A stretch of 64,000 bases of DNA, from the NCBI RefSeq assembly GCF_001905665.1, contig NZ_LIVX01000014.1, positions 62,001 to 126,000 on the forward strand, given 5' to 3'. How positions within the stretch are numbered: the stretch's first letter is position 1; each line of letters begins with the position of its first letter. This document shows, piece by piece, positions 17,207-25,000 of the stretch. A model generated the notes under the pieces. It worked only from the letters and a program-made list of their open reading frames with translations. It did not search any database and was not told the DNA's origin. Source of the DNA: Streptomyces sp. CB02261 (GTDB taxonomy: Bacteria; Actinomycetota; Actinomycetes; Streptomycetales; Streptomycetaceae). Made by a program: the position numbers and the translations under genes.

Positions 17207-17603
17207 GGGCTGGCGGATCGAGGGGACGGCTCCGGAGGCCCTGGGCGCCCTCGGCCTGCTGCTCCTCTTCCGCTTCGCGACGACCTGGGTGGGCATCCTG
17301 CTCGGGCTCGCCTCGAAGAGCGAGGAGGCGGCGGGCCAGCTCGGCAGCGCCACGTTCATGCTGCCGCTGCTGTCCAACGCGTACATCCCGACCGACGGCA
17401 TGCCGGGGTGGCTGCGCACGGTCGCCGAGTGGAACCCGATCTCGGCGGTCACCACGGCGGTACGGGCCCTCTTCGGCAACGCGCCCGTACCGGCGGACGC
17501 GGCCTGGCCGGTGGCCCACCCGGTCGCCGGGGCGCTCCTCCGGTCACTCGGCCTGATCGCCCTCTTCGCCCCGCTCGCGGTACGCCGTTACGCCAGGGGC
17601 TGA
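17190..17603 (+). pseudogene. ABC-2 type transporter permease remnant (C-terminal part)
   Basis: The frame from about 17190 encodes IVGLAMGWRIEG, a membrane segment, then LGSATFMLPLLSNAYIPTDGMPGWLRTVAEWNPISAVTTAVRALFG and a last membrane segment. This is the second half of a DrrB-like multidrug permease. A stop codon lies at 17187-17189 and no N-terminal half or ATPase gene precedes it. In intact loci a tetR gene is divergent from the ATPase-permease pair, so one deletion explains both remnants. An ATG at 17205 could start a 132-residue fragment, unlikely to function. Confidence 0.75.
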
Positions 17604-17700
17604 CCGGGCCGACCGGCAAGGGGCGACGCCGGGACCGTCCGGGGTCCGTGACCCACGTCCCGGTGACAAGGACCCGCCCCGCAGGGTAGGCAGGGCTTCC

Positions 17701-18897
17701 ATGAGCACTCAGCCACTCCCCCTCGACGGGATCACGGTCGTCGCCGTCGAGCAGGCCGTCGCCGCCCCCTTCGCCACCCGGCAGCTCGCCGACCTCGGCG
17801 CCCGGGTCGTCAAGATCGAGCGCCCCGACGGCGGGGACTTCGCCCGGGGGTACGACACGGCCGCCCGCGGCCTCGCCTCCCACTTCGTGTGGTGCAACCG
17901 CGGAAAGGAGTCCGTGGCGGTCGACCTCAAGGACCCCCGGGGGCTCGCCCTCGCCCGGCGGATGGTGGCCGACGCGGACGTCTTCGTGCAGAACCTGGCC
18001 CAGGGGGCGGCGGCCAGGCTCGGCCTCGACGCCGCCACCCTGTGTGCCGCCCACCCGCGGCTGATCGCGGTGGACGTCTCGGGGTACGGGGCGACGGGCC
18101 CGTACGCGCACAAGCGGGCGTACGACATGCTCGTCCAGTGCGAGGCGGGCCTCGTCTCGGTGACCGGCACTCCGGAGCAGCCGGTCAAGTCGGGGATCCC
18201 GGCGGCCGACATCGCGGCCGGCATGTACGCCTTCTCGGGGGTCCTCGCCGCGCTCGTACGGCGCGGGACGACGGGCCGGGGCGGTCCCGTGGAGGTCTCC
18301 CTGCTCGACTCGCTGGCCGAGTGGATGGGGCATCCGCTGCACCACGGGATGCACGGGGGCGCGGCACCGGCGCGAACGGGGCTCGCGCACGCGGTGATCG
18401 CGCCGTACGACGCCTATCCGACGGCGGACGGGGGCCTGGTCCTGCTCTCCGTGCAGAACGACCGGGAGTGGCGGCGGCTCGCCGAACAGGTCATCGGCCG
18501 CCCGGAGCTCGCCGACGCGCCGGCGTTCGCGACGAACACGGCGCGGGTGGCCGGGCGGGCGGCGACGGACGCGGTGGTCGCGGAGGCGCTGGCTCCCCTG
18601 ACGGCCACGGAGGCACTGGCCCGCCTCGACGCGGCCGGTGTCGCCTGCGCCCGGCTCAACTCGGTCGCGGAGCTGGCGGAGCATCCTCAGTTGACGGCCC
18701 GTGACCGCTGGCGCGAGACGGAGTCGCCGGTCGGGCCGCTGCGTTCGCTGCTGCCGCCGATCGTGTTCCCGGACGCACCGGAGCCGCGGCCGGGCCGGAT
18801 CCCGGCTCTGGGCCAGGACACGGACGAGGTGCTCGCGGGCCTCGGGGTGCCGGAGGCGGAGCTGAAGGAGCTGAGGAGCGCGGGAGTGATCGCCTGA
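17701..18897 (+). CDS. CaiB/BaiF family CoA-transferase (class III)
   Basis: 398 residues, normal for the family. The catalytic aspartate is D142 in RAYDMLVQCEAG, and NRGKESVAVDLKDP and GYGATGPYAHK are family motifs. It transfers CoA between carboxylic acids through an aspartyl anhydride. The substrate is not predictable. The ribosome site is weak (AGGGC). No acyl-CoA dehydrogenase or hydratase adjoins it, so the pathway is unclear. A hairpin follows about 175 bp downstream. Confidence 0.93.
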   Translation: MSTQPLPLDGITVVAVEQAVAAPFATRQLADLGARVVKIERPDGGDFARGYDTAARGLASHFVWCNRGKESVAVDLKDPRGLALARRMVADADVFVQNLAQGAAARLGLDAATLCAAHPRLIAVDVSGYGATGPYAHKRAYDMLVQCEAGLVSVTGTPEQPVKSGIPAADIAAGMYAFSGVLAALVRRGTTGRGGPVEVSLLDSLAEWMGHPLHHGMHGGAAPARTGLAHAVIAPYDAYPTADGGLVLLSVQNDREWRRLAEQVIGRPELADAPAFATNTARVAGRAATDAVVAEALAPLTATEALARLDAAGVACARLNSVAELAEHPQLTARDRWRETESPVGPLRSLLPPIVFPDAPEPRPGRIPALGQDTDEVLAGLGVPEAELKELRSAGVIA

Positions 18898-19072
18898 CGC
18901 GCCTCCGTGCGCCGGGTCCGTCATCGGGGCCCGGTACTGCGCCGGGTACGACCGATCGCCGGACGGGCGGGGACACGTCCGGCGATGTCGCGGGCGGAGT
19001 CGTACGGGCGACCGGGCTGCGGCGGGCGGGAACCTCGGGGTGCGCGGCCCGGCACCCGACTCCTAGGGCGTG

Positions 19073-19100
19073 GCCCCGGATCGATCACGATCGGCGGGGC
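19073..19100. terminator. Bidirectional terminator-like hairpin
   Basis: GCCCCG pairs with CGGGGC, with an inner GATCG/CGATC stem. It lies between the convergent CoA-transferase and small-protein genes. No U-tract follows, as is usual in Streptomyces. Confidence 0.5.
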
Positions 19101-19105
19101 GTCTC

Positions 19106-19378
19106 CTAGCGACGCGTTCCGAAGAGGGAGCGGCGCAGGCGGCGGAGCGGGGCGAAGAGTGAGACCCGTGCGCTGCGGCTGCGGTGACCGTGCACCGGCG
19201 CCTCGTGCGTACGCGTCGTCAACTCCCGCATCAGCAGCGTCGCCTCGGCCACCTCTCGCTGGGGCACGGCGGGTCCGCCGAGCACCGCGAGATGACGGTC
19301 GAGCCGCGAACTCGTCGCGCTGCTCCCGCAGGTGATGGCAGGCACTCGAGGCCTGCTGCGCATTGCTATCTGTTCCAT
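19106..19378 (-). CDS. Small conserved Streptomyces protein of unknown function
   Basis: 90 residues. It begins MEQIAMRSRPRVPAITCGSS and contains RLDRHLAVLGGPAVPQ and EATLLMRELTTRTHEAP, then ends with a very basic stretch (LFAPLRRLRRSLFGTRR). GGGGAG lies seven bases before the ATG. I recall similar short proteins in other streptomycetes, but no function. The basic tail could bind nucleic acid or membrane. It is divergent from the pseudokinase gene. Confidence 0.65.
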   Translation of the reverse strand: MEQIAMRSRPRVPAITCGSSATSSRLDRHLAVLGGPAVPQREVAEATLLMRELTTRTHEAPVHGHRSRSARVSLFAPLRRLRRSLFGTRR

Positions 19379-19702
19379 GTCACTCCCCACCCGTACAAGG
19401 GCACCCGTCCCAGGGCAGGTTAACCCTATCGCCCCTTGCTCACACCCGTGTATCCCGCCGAAGGCATCGACGGCACTCGTACGGGGGTTGACGGTCACTG
19501 TCCGAATCCATCTGATTCCAGGGCGAGTTGGACAGGGCTCGAACACCTGCCGAACCGTCACGAACCATCCTGCACTCCGGACCCTGCCCTCCGGTCGGCC
19601 GGGCCTGTGTGATCTCCACCACCAAGATCGTCCATTCGTCCCCGTGGCCTTCCGCCCGACGGCCCGGGGGCCAGGACGGCACCCCTCGGCTACCGTGGAT
19701 CC
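19379..19702. other. 324-bp divergent intergenic region
   Basis: It lies between the small-protein gene and the pseudokinase gene. A TTGACG occurs at 19489-19494, and the pseudokinase -10 TACCGT is at 19691-19696. No further gene or structured RNA is apparent to me. Confidence 0.5.
19691..19696 (+). promoter_or_regulatory. -10 element of a leaderless promoter (TACCGT)
   Basis: TACCGT fits TANNNT and ends six bases before the ATG at 19703, which has no Shine-Dalgarno sequence. Confidence 0.45.
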
Positions 19703-20764
19703 ATGACGGTGATCGCGGGACGTTACCGGCTTCTGGACGTCCTCGCCGAGGGGGCGACGGGCACCGTCTGGCGTGCCCTGGACGAGACGGACCGGCGCGA
19801 GGTGGCCCTCAAGGAGTTCCGGGCCCCGGCCGGGCTGCCGGCGGACGAGGTGCCCCTCCTGCACGCGCGGCGCGAGCGCGAGGCGCGGGCCGCCGCCCGG
19901 GTCTCCCACCCCGCTGTCGTACGGGTCCTCGGGGTGGCCACCGAGGACGGCCGGCCCTGGGTCGTGACGGAACTCGTCCGCGGCCTCACCCTCGCCGAGA
20001 CCCTGGAGGCCGCCGGTCCGCTGCCCCCGCGCGAGGCCGCACGCGTCGGCGCGGAGGTGCTCTCGGCGCTGCGGGCGGCGCGGGAGGCGGGCGTCGCCCA
20101 CCGGGGCCTGGAGCCGAGACACGTCCTGCTCGCGAACGACGGACGGGTCGTCGTGACCGGCTTCGGCGCGGCGCCCGGCGACGACCCGGGGCAGGAGGCG
20201 GAGCTGCGGACGCTGGGCGCCCTGCTCGGCGCGGCGGCTTCGGCGCTTCCGTCGGCGGACGACCGCACCGGGGCGCTCCGCGCCGTCATCGAGGGCCTGT
20301 CCCACCCGGCCCACCCCCTGGCGGCAGCCGGGGCCGAGGAGGAGCTGCGTCGGATCGCCACGGGCGGCGCGCGTGCGACCCGGAGTGAGACCACCGCCCC
20401 GACGGACGGCGCGTCGGGGCGCCGGAAGGGAGGCGTCGGCGACAACGGCGGGCGTGGGCGCGGGAGTGCGGCCGACGGTTCCCGCACGCCGGTCCCTCCG
20501 GTCGCCGGCGCGCACCCGCCCCGCCCGCCCGAACCGTCCCCCGGCACTCACCGGCCCCACCTCACGGGGTCGCCGCGCCGGGGCCATGTCCTCCTCGCCG
20601 GGGTGGTCGGCGTCCTGTTGATCGCCGGGGCGCTGACGTATCACGCGCTCCGGGACGACGAGCGAGGCGCCGGGCCCGGCCCCGGCGGTGTCACGAGCAC
20701 CGCTCCGGCCGGCCCCGGCGCCACGGACGGCGCGGAGGGCGGTCCGGTTACACCGCGTTCCTGA
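19703..20764 (+). CDS. Membrane-anchored serine/threonine pseudokinase
   Basis: 353 residues. The N-lobe is recognisable: GRYRLLDVLAEGATGTVW (a Gly-rich loop) and K37 in VALKEF. The catalytic loop reads HRGLEPRHVLL instead of HRDLKPxNxLL, so the base Asp, the Lys and the metal-binding Asn are all lost. The DFG motif reads TGFG, losing the second metal ligand. The C-lobe is shortened. A Ser/Gly/Pro linker, a membrane segment (HVLLAGVVGVLLIAGALTY, about 293-312) and a short outer tail follow. Family knowledge predicts no kinase activity; a scaffold or ligand-sensing role is inference. Its last 17 bp overlap the convergent lipase gene. Confidence 0.88.
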   Translation: MTVIAGRYRLLDVLAEGATGTVWRALDETDRREVALKEFRAPAGLPADEVPLLHARREREARAAARVSHPAVVRVLGVATEDGRPWVVTELVRGLTLAETLEAAGPLPPREAARVGAEVLSALRAAREAGVAHRGLEPRHVLLANDGRVVVTGFGAAPGDDPGQEAELRTLGALLGAAASALPSADDRTGALRAVIEGLSHPAHPLAAAGAEEELRRIATGGARATRSETTAPTDGASGRRKGGVGDNGGRGRGSAADGSRTPVPPVAGAHPPRPPEPSPGTHRPHLTGSPRRGHVLLAGVVGVLLIAGALTYHALRDDERGAGPGPGGVTSTAPAGPGATDGAEGGPVTPRS

Positions 20765-21554
20765 AGCTGGGCAGGTAGCCGCCGGACTGACCGGCCGCGG
20801 TCGGGTGGTAGGACTCCCCGATGTTGAGCCAGTTGACGCTGTGGAGCCAGGCGGAGCCGGAGCAGATCTCGTGCCCGGTGAAGGCGGAGACGACGCTGGA
20901 GAACGTGTAGCCGTGGTCGGCGGCCCGCTTGGCCAGGGCGGCGTTGAGGTGGTCGGAGGCTCCGTTGATGGCCCGGCGCTCGTTCTCGCTCAGGCCGGCG
21001 ATGCAGGAGCCGCCGATCTGGTAGAAGCGCGGGTAGCCGAGGACGACGACGCGGGCGGCGGGCGCCTTGCCCCTGATGGCCGTGTAGACGGAGTCGAGCC
21101 TGCCGGGGAGCGTGGTGTCCACGTAGCTCTTGGCCTGATTCACGCGGTTGATACAGGTGGCCTCGGACTGCAGCACACAGGTCGTCATGACGTCCGCGAA
21201 ACCGGCGTCATTTCCCCCGATCGTGACGGAGACCAGGTCCGTGGCGGCGGAGAGCGGACCGAGCTGATTGGCGGTCACATCACCCGTTCGGGCGCCCGAG
21301 CAGGCGGTGAACGCGAAGGAGGAGGGGGCGTTCGCGTTCTTCCACAGCACCGGGTAGGCCTTCGTGGAGCGCTTGCAGTCGCCGCTGGCGCTGTCGTAAC
21401 TCCCGGCGCCCACACCGGAGGAGTACGAGTCACCCAGCGCCACGTAGTCGAGAGCGGCGGTCTCGGCCGCCTGGGCCGCCCCCGCCCCGGTGAAGGCGAG
21501 GACGGCACCGAGCAGGAGAGAGGACGAAAGGGCGGTGAATCGGGACAGTCTCAT
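20748..21554 (-). CDS. Secreted SGNH/GDSL lipase-esterase
   Basis: 268 residues with a signal peptide ending near AQAAET. The SGNH blocks are present: nucleophile Ser in VALGDSYSSGVGAG, GGND in SVTIGGNDAGF, and the Ser-His end in GESYHPTAAGQ. Six cysteines fit three disulfides, as in the Streptomyces lipase/phospholipase A1 group. It would hydrolyse esters outside the cell. AGGGAGG precedes the ATG at 21554; the open frame runs further upstream without support. It converges on the pseudokinase gene, overlapping by 17 bp. A short inverted repeat (CTACCAGGTAG, 21583-21593) lies in the promoter region. Confidence 0.95.
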   Translation of the reverse strand: MRLSRFTALSSSLLLGAVLAFTGAGAAQAAETAALDYVALGDSYSSGVGAGSYDSASGDCKRSTKAYPVLWKNANAPSSFAFTACSGARTGDVTANQLGPLSAATDLVSVTIGGNDAGFADVMTTCVLQSEATCINRVNQAKSYVDTTLPGRLDSVYTAIRGKAPAARVVVLGYPRFYQIGGSCIAGLSENERRAINGASDHLNAALAKRAADHGYTFSSVVSAFTGHEICSGSAWLHSVNWLNIGESYHPTAAGQSGGYLPSFRNAV

Positions 21555-22191
21555 GGAACCTCCCTGTAGCAGGATCTCTGCGCTACCAGGTAGTAGCATC
21601 GGATCCGCCGCGCCGGAAGTGTTCATGTCAAAACTGGGGGTGAACTTCCTCCGATCCTCCGTCAGCGACCGTCGCTTTCCGGCCAGGAGAGGAAGCGGAG
21701 GCTCCGGTCCCGTCGAATGACCGAACGGGATCGCGACACATTCACACAACAATGCACAGAAGCGCGATCCTGTCCCACCGTTCCCCACTTACAAACGGAT
21801 TGACCGAATCCGATCGGGACGGTTGCGCTTCTGACCGGCAGGGCTTCGCCAAAATGCGGAAAAGTGGGCCACAGATCCGGGACTTGCCATACAGTCCCAT
21901 TCATCAATACCGTCGTACATCTCACCCACACCGGTTCATCGGGCACAGCGGCTCAGGGGAGGGCTCCAGCGCCGCGATGGATCCGGAGTGGGGCGCGGTA
22001 GGGGGGTGCCGTGCTCGGTGTTCGAATGTGCGCCGAGTCGCGGGTACCGCGCGGCCAGACATGCCAACTCACCGATCTCGCACAGAGATCGTTCCTGTGC
22101 GGGCGAGGTGAGAACCCCCCTTTCGAACCGGACACACCATCGGACCGCCCAAGGGGTGGGCGGCCCACCGGACGAGAGGGAAACCAGACCC
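21555..22191. other. 637-bp divergent intergenic region
   Basis: The long gap between the lipase and the glycosyltransferase operon is notably AT-richer than its surroundings around 21720-21930. It holds TTGACC (21798-21803) and a candidate -10 TACAGT (21890-21895) on the plus strand, and CTACCAGGTAG near the lipase. No convincing gene or riboswitch is seen. An unannotated small RNA is possible. Confidence 0.45.
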
Positions 22192-23022
22192 ATGAGCTCG
22201 TTCCTGCGCCCATCCGCCACGGGCCCCGAATTGACCGAGCCGAGTCGAATAGCCGCCCAGTACCGGGCCATCACCTCACATCTGGCGATCACTCCGCCGG
22301 TGAGCGTCGTCATTCCCGCGATGAACGAAGCCGAAAATCTTCCGTACGTCTTCAAGACGCTGCCGGAATGGATACACGAGGTCGTCCTCGTCGACGGAAA
22401 TTCCACCGACAACACGGTGGACGTCGCCCGTGAACTCTGGCCGGACGTCAAAGTCGTCAAGCAGGCCGGCAAGGGCAAGGGCGACGCGCTGATCAGCGGT
22501 TTCGCCGCCTGCACCGGCGACATCATCGTCATGGTCGACGCGGACGGCTCGGCCGACGGCCAGGAGATCGTCTCCTACGTCTCCGCCCTGGTCGGCGGCG
22601 CCGACTTCGCCAAGGGCTCCCGTTTCGCCAACGGCGGCGGCACGGACGACATGACCACCATCCGCAGACTCGGCAACTGGGCCCTCTGCAGCCTGGTCAA
22701 CCGCAAGTTCGGCGCCCGGTACACCGACCTCTGCTACGGCTACAACGCCTTCTGGCGCCACTGCCTCGACAAGATCACCCTCGACTGCACCGGGTTCGAG
22801 ATCGAGACCCTGATCAACATCCGGGTCGTCAAGGCCGGTCTCAAGGTGCAGGAGGTGCCGAGCCACGAGTACAACCGCATCCACGGCGTCAGCAACCTCA
22901 ACGCCGTGCGCGACGGCATCCGCGTCCTGAAGGTCATCCTCAGGGAGAAGTCCCTCGCCAAGGCGGCCCGCCGCCGGCCCGCCCCCTTCTCGGTCAACAT
23001 CCCCCGGGGAGAGGTGTCTTGA
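22192..23022 (+). CDS. Glycosyltransferase family 2
   Basis: 276 residues, GT-A fold. VSVVIPAMNEAENLPYV starts the domain, and VDGNSTDNT and the metal-binding VDADGS (DXD-type) follow. It resembles dolichyl-phosphate-mannose synthase-like enzymes that load a sugar onto a lipid carrier or glycan. There are no membrane segments. The ATG follows a GAGAGGGAAA stretch. Its stop overlaps the TTG start of the next gene (TTGA), so the three genes of this operon are coupled. Confidence 0.93.
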   Translation: MSSFLRPSATGPELTEPSRIAAQYRAITSHLAITPPVSVVIPAMNEAENLPYVFKTLPEWIHEVVLVDGNSTDNTVDVARELWPDVKVVKQAGKGKGDALISGFAACTGDIIVMVDADGSADGQEIVSYVSALVGGADFAKGSRFANGGGTDDMTTIRRLGNWALCSLVNRKFGARYTDLCYGYNAFWRHCLDKITLDCTGFEIETLINIRVVKAGLKVQEVPSHEYNRIHGVSNLNAVRDGIRVLKVILREKSLAKAARRRPAPFSVNIPRGEVS

Positions 23023-24095
23023 GCGACCGCACGTCCCCGCACGGCTTCTCGGTGGTGATCTGCGTCTACACGGAGGAGCGGTGGGAGGACATCCTCGCCG
23101 CCGTCGACTCCGTACGGAAGCAGTCGCTGCCGCCGCTGGAGACGCTGCTCGTGGTCGACCACAACGAGCGGCTCCTCTCCCGGCTCACCGAGGAGTACGC
23201 GGACCAGCGGCTCCACGAGGAGGTGCGGGTGCTCGCCAACGCGGGCCCCCGCGGCCTCTCCGCCGGCCGCAACACCGGGATCGGCGCCGCCAGGGGCGAG
23301 TTCGTGGCCTTCCTGGACGACGACGCGGTCGCCGAGCCGGACTGGCTCCACCACTTCGCCGCCGCCTACGACGACCCGCGCGTCATGGCCGTCGGCGGCC
23401 GGACCCTGCCCGCCTGGGCGTCCGGACGCCGCCCGGCCTGGTTCCCGGAGGAGTTCGACTGGGTCGTCGGCTGTACGTACCGGGGCCTGCCCCCCGGCCG
23501 GGTCCCCGTGCGCAACGTGCTCGGCGGCAACGCCTCGTTCCGCCGTACGGCCTTCGACGCGTCGGGCGGCTTCGCCACCGGCATCGGCCGCGACGGCGAC
23601 CGGCGGCCCCTCGGTGGCGAGGAGACCGAGCTGTGCATCCGGCTCGCCAAGGCGCTGCCCGGGGCGGTCCTCCTCATCGACGACCGGGCCGTCATCCACC
23701 ACAAGGTGCCGCCCGTCCGCGAGCGCTTCGGCTACTTCCGTACCCGGGTGTACGCCGAAGGGCTCTCCAAGGCGCTCGTCGCGCGGAGCGTCGGCGCACA
23801 GAAGGGCCTGGAGTCCGAACGCCGTTACACGACACGGGTGTTGCCCACGGGCGTGCTGCGCGGACTGCGTGACGCGCTGCACGGCCGCTCCGGCGGCGCG
23901 GGCCGGGCCGGTGCGATCCTGACCGGCGTGACCCTCGCGGCCGGCGGCTACGCGCTCGGCTCGCTCCGCGCCCGACGGGGCGGGACGACCTTCGCGTGGG
24001 GGCCGATCGAACGGGCCGGTGCCGGAGGGGACGAGGACGCGGCCTCCGGAGCCGCACGGGCCGAGGCCGGAGCGCCGGAAGGGGCGGCCTCGTGA
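23019..24095 (+). CDS. Glycosyltransferase family 2
   Basis: 358 residues. The GT2 domain has FSVVICVYTEERWEDILAAVDSV at the start, AGRNTGIGAARGEFVAFLDDDAVAEPDW (DXD region) and GGEETELCIRL (acceptor-site ED-type motif). A hydrophobic segment near residues 302-320 may sit on the membrane. The TTG start overlaps the upstream stop and its own stop overlaps the GTG of the deacetylase gene. It probably extends the same surface polysaccharide. Confidence 0.93.
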   Translation: MSDRTSPHGFSVVICVYTEERWEDILAAVDSVRKQSLPPLETLLVVDHNERLLSRLTEEYADQRLHEEVRVLANAGPRGLSAGRNTGIGAARGEFVAFLDDDAVAEPDWLHHFAAAYDDPRVMAVGGRTLPAWASGRRPAWFPEEFDWVVGCTYRGLPPGRVPVRNVLGGNASFRRTAFDASGGFATGIGRDGDRRPLGGEETELCIRLAKALPGAVLLIDDRAVIHHKVPPVRERFGYFRTRVYAEGLSKALVARSVGAQKGLESERRYTTRVLPTGVLRGLRDALHGRSGGAGRAGAILTGVTLAAGGYALGSLRARRGGTTFAWGPIERAGAGGDEDAASGAARAEAGAPEGAAS

Positions 24096-24916
24096 GCGAC
24101 ACCGCCGCCGTGCCCGGCCCCGTGAGCGATACCGCCGCCGTGCCCGTCCTCATGTACCACGCCGTCGATCCGGATCCCGCTCCGGCGACCCTGGGGCTGT
24201 CCGTCACCCCCGAAGCCTTCGCGGCGCAGATGGAGGTGGTCGCCGACCGGGGGTTCACCCCGCTGACCACCGCCGCCCTCGCCACCGCCTGGCGCACCGG
24301 CGGTCCGCTGCCCGCCCGGCCGCTGCTCGTCACCTTCGACGACGGTTACGAGGGCGTGCACCGGTACGCGCTGCCGGTGCTCGCCAAGCACTCCTTCGCG
24401 AGCACCGTCTTCGTCTCCACCGGCTGGCTGCCCGGCAGGCACGCGACGGGCGGCGCGCTCGACACCATGCTCGCCTGGGCGCAGGTGCGCGAACTGGCCG
24501 CCGCGGGGACGGAGATCGGCGGGCACAGCCACACGCATCCGCAGCTCGACCAGCTCGACGCGCGGCGGCTCCGGTTCGAGACGCTGCGCTGCCGGGAGAT
24601 CGTCGGAGAGGAGCTCGGCTCCGCCCCGGTCTCCTTCGCCTACCCGTACGGGTACTCCAGCCGCCGGGTCCGCCGTGCGGTCCGGGAGGCCGGCTTCACC
24701 CAGGCGCTCGCCGTCGGCAACGCCCTGGCCAGGCGCCGTCAGGGGCCGTACGCGCTGGAGCGGGTCACCGTGCGCCGGTCGACGGACGTCGAGGAGTTCA
24801 CGCGGCTCGTCGAGGGCCGGTCCGTCGCCCGGAATTTCGCCGCCGACCGGGTCCTGACGAAGGGGTACGCGCTCGCGCGGCGCGCCCGGGGAGCCGTGCG
24901 GGGCCACTGGATCTGA
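24092..24916 (+). CDS. Polysaccharide deacetylase (carbohydrate esterase 4)
   Basis: 274 residues from the GTG that overlaps the upstream stop. NodB-type motifs are present: LVTFDDGYEG (catalytic and metal Asp), GGHSHTHP (two metal His) and FAYPYGY. It removes N-acetyl groups from a glycan. There is no signal peptide, so it may act on a cytoplasmic lipid-linked intermediate. The first 20 codons contain a tandem duplication (VSDTAAVP twice) that creates a second possible GTG start at 24122, and an ATG in VLMYHAV follows. The three-gene unit points to synthesis of a deacetylated exopolysaccharide or lipid-linked sugar. Confidence 0.92.
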   Translation: MSDTAAVPGPVSDTAAVPVLMYHAVDPDPAPATLGLSVTPEAFAAQMEVVADRGFTPLTTAALATAWRTGGPLPARPLLVTFDDGYEGVHRYALPVLAKHSFASTVFVSTGWLPGRHATGGALDTMLAWAQVRELAAAGTEIGGHSHTHPQLDQLDARRLRFETLRCREIVGEELGSAPVSFAYPYGYSSRRVRRAVREAGFTQALAVGNALARRRQGPYALERVTVRRSTDVEEFTRLVEGRSVARNFAADRVLTKGYALARRARGAVRGHWI

Positions 24917-24987
24917 CGTACCCCCGGACCAGCGGCGTCGTGGGAACGGCCCCTTCAAAACCCGGTGCGCGCCATGCCCGGTTGTCG

Positions 24988-24993
24988 GATCAT
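24988..24993 (+). promoter_or_regulatory. Possible -10 of a leaderless promoter (GATCAT)
   Basis: The hexamer ends seven bases before the ATG at 25001, which lacks a Shine-Dalgarno sequence. The first base differs from TANNNT, so this is tentative. Confidence 0.3.
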
Positions 24994-25000
24994 GGGCGCC

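Noticed and set aside
21662..21946. 94-residue minus-strand frame in the lipase/glycosyltransferase gap
   Set aside because: No ribosome site, no third-position GC bias and no recognisable motif.
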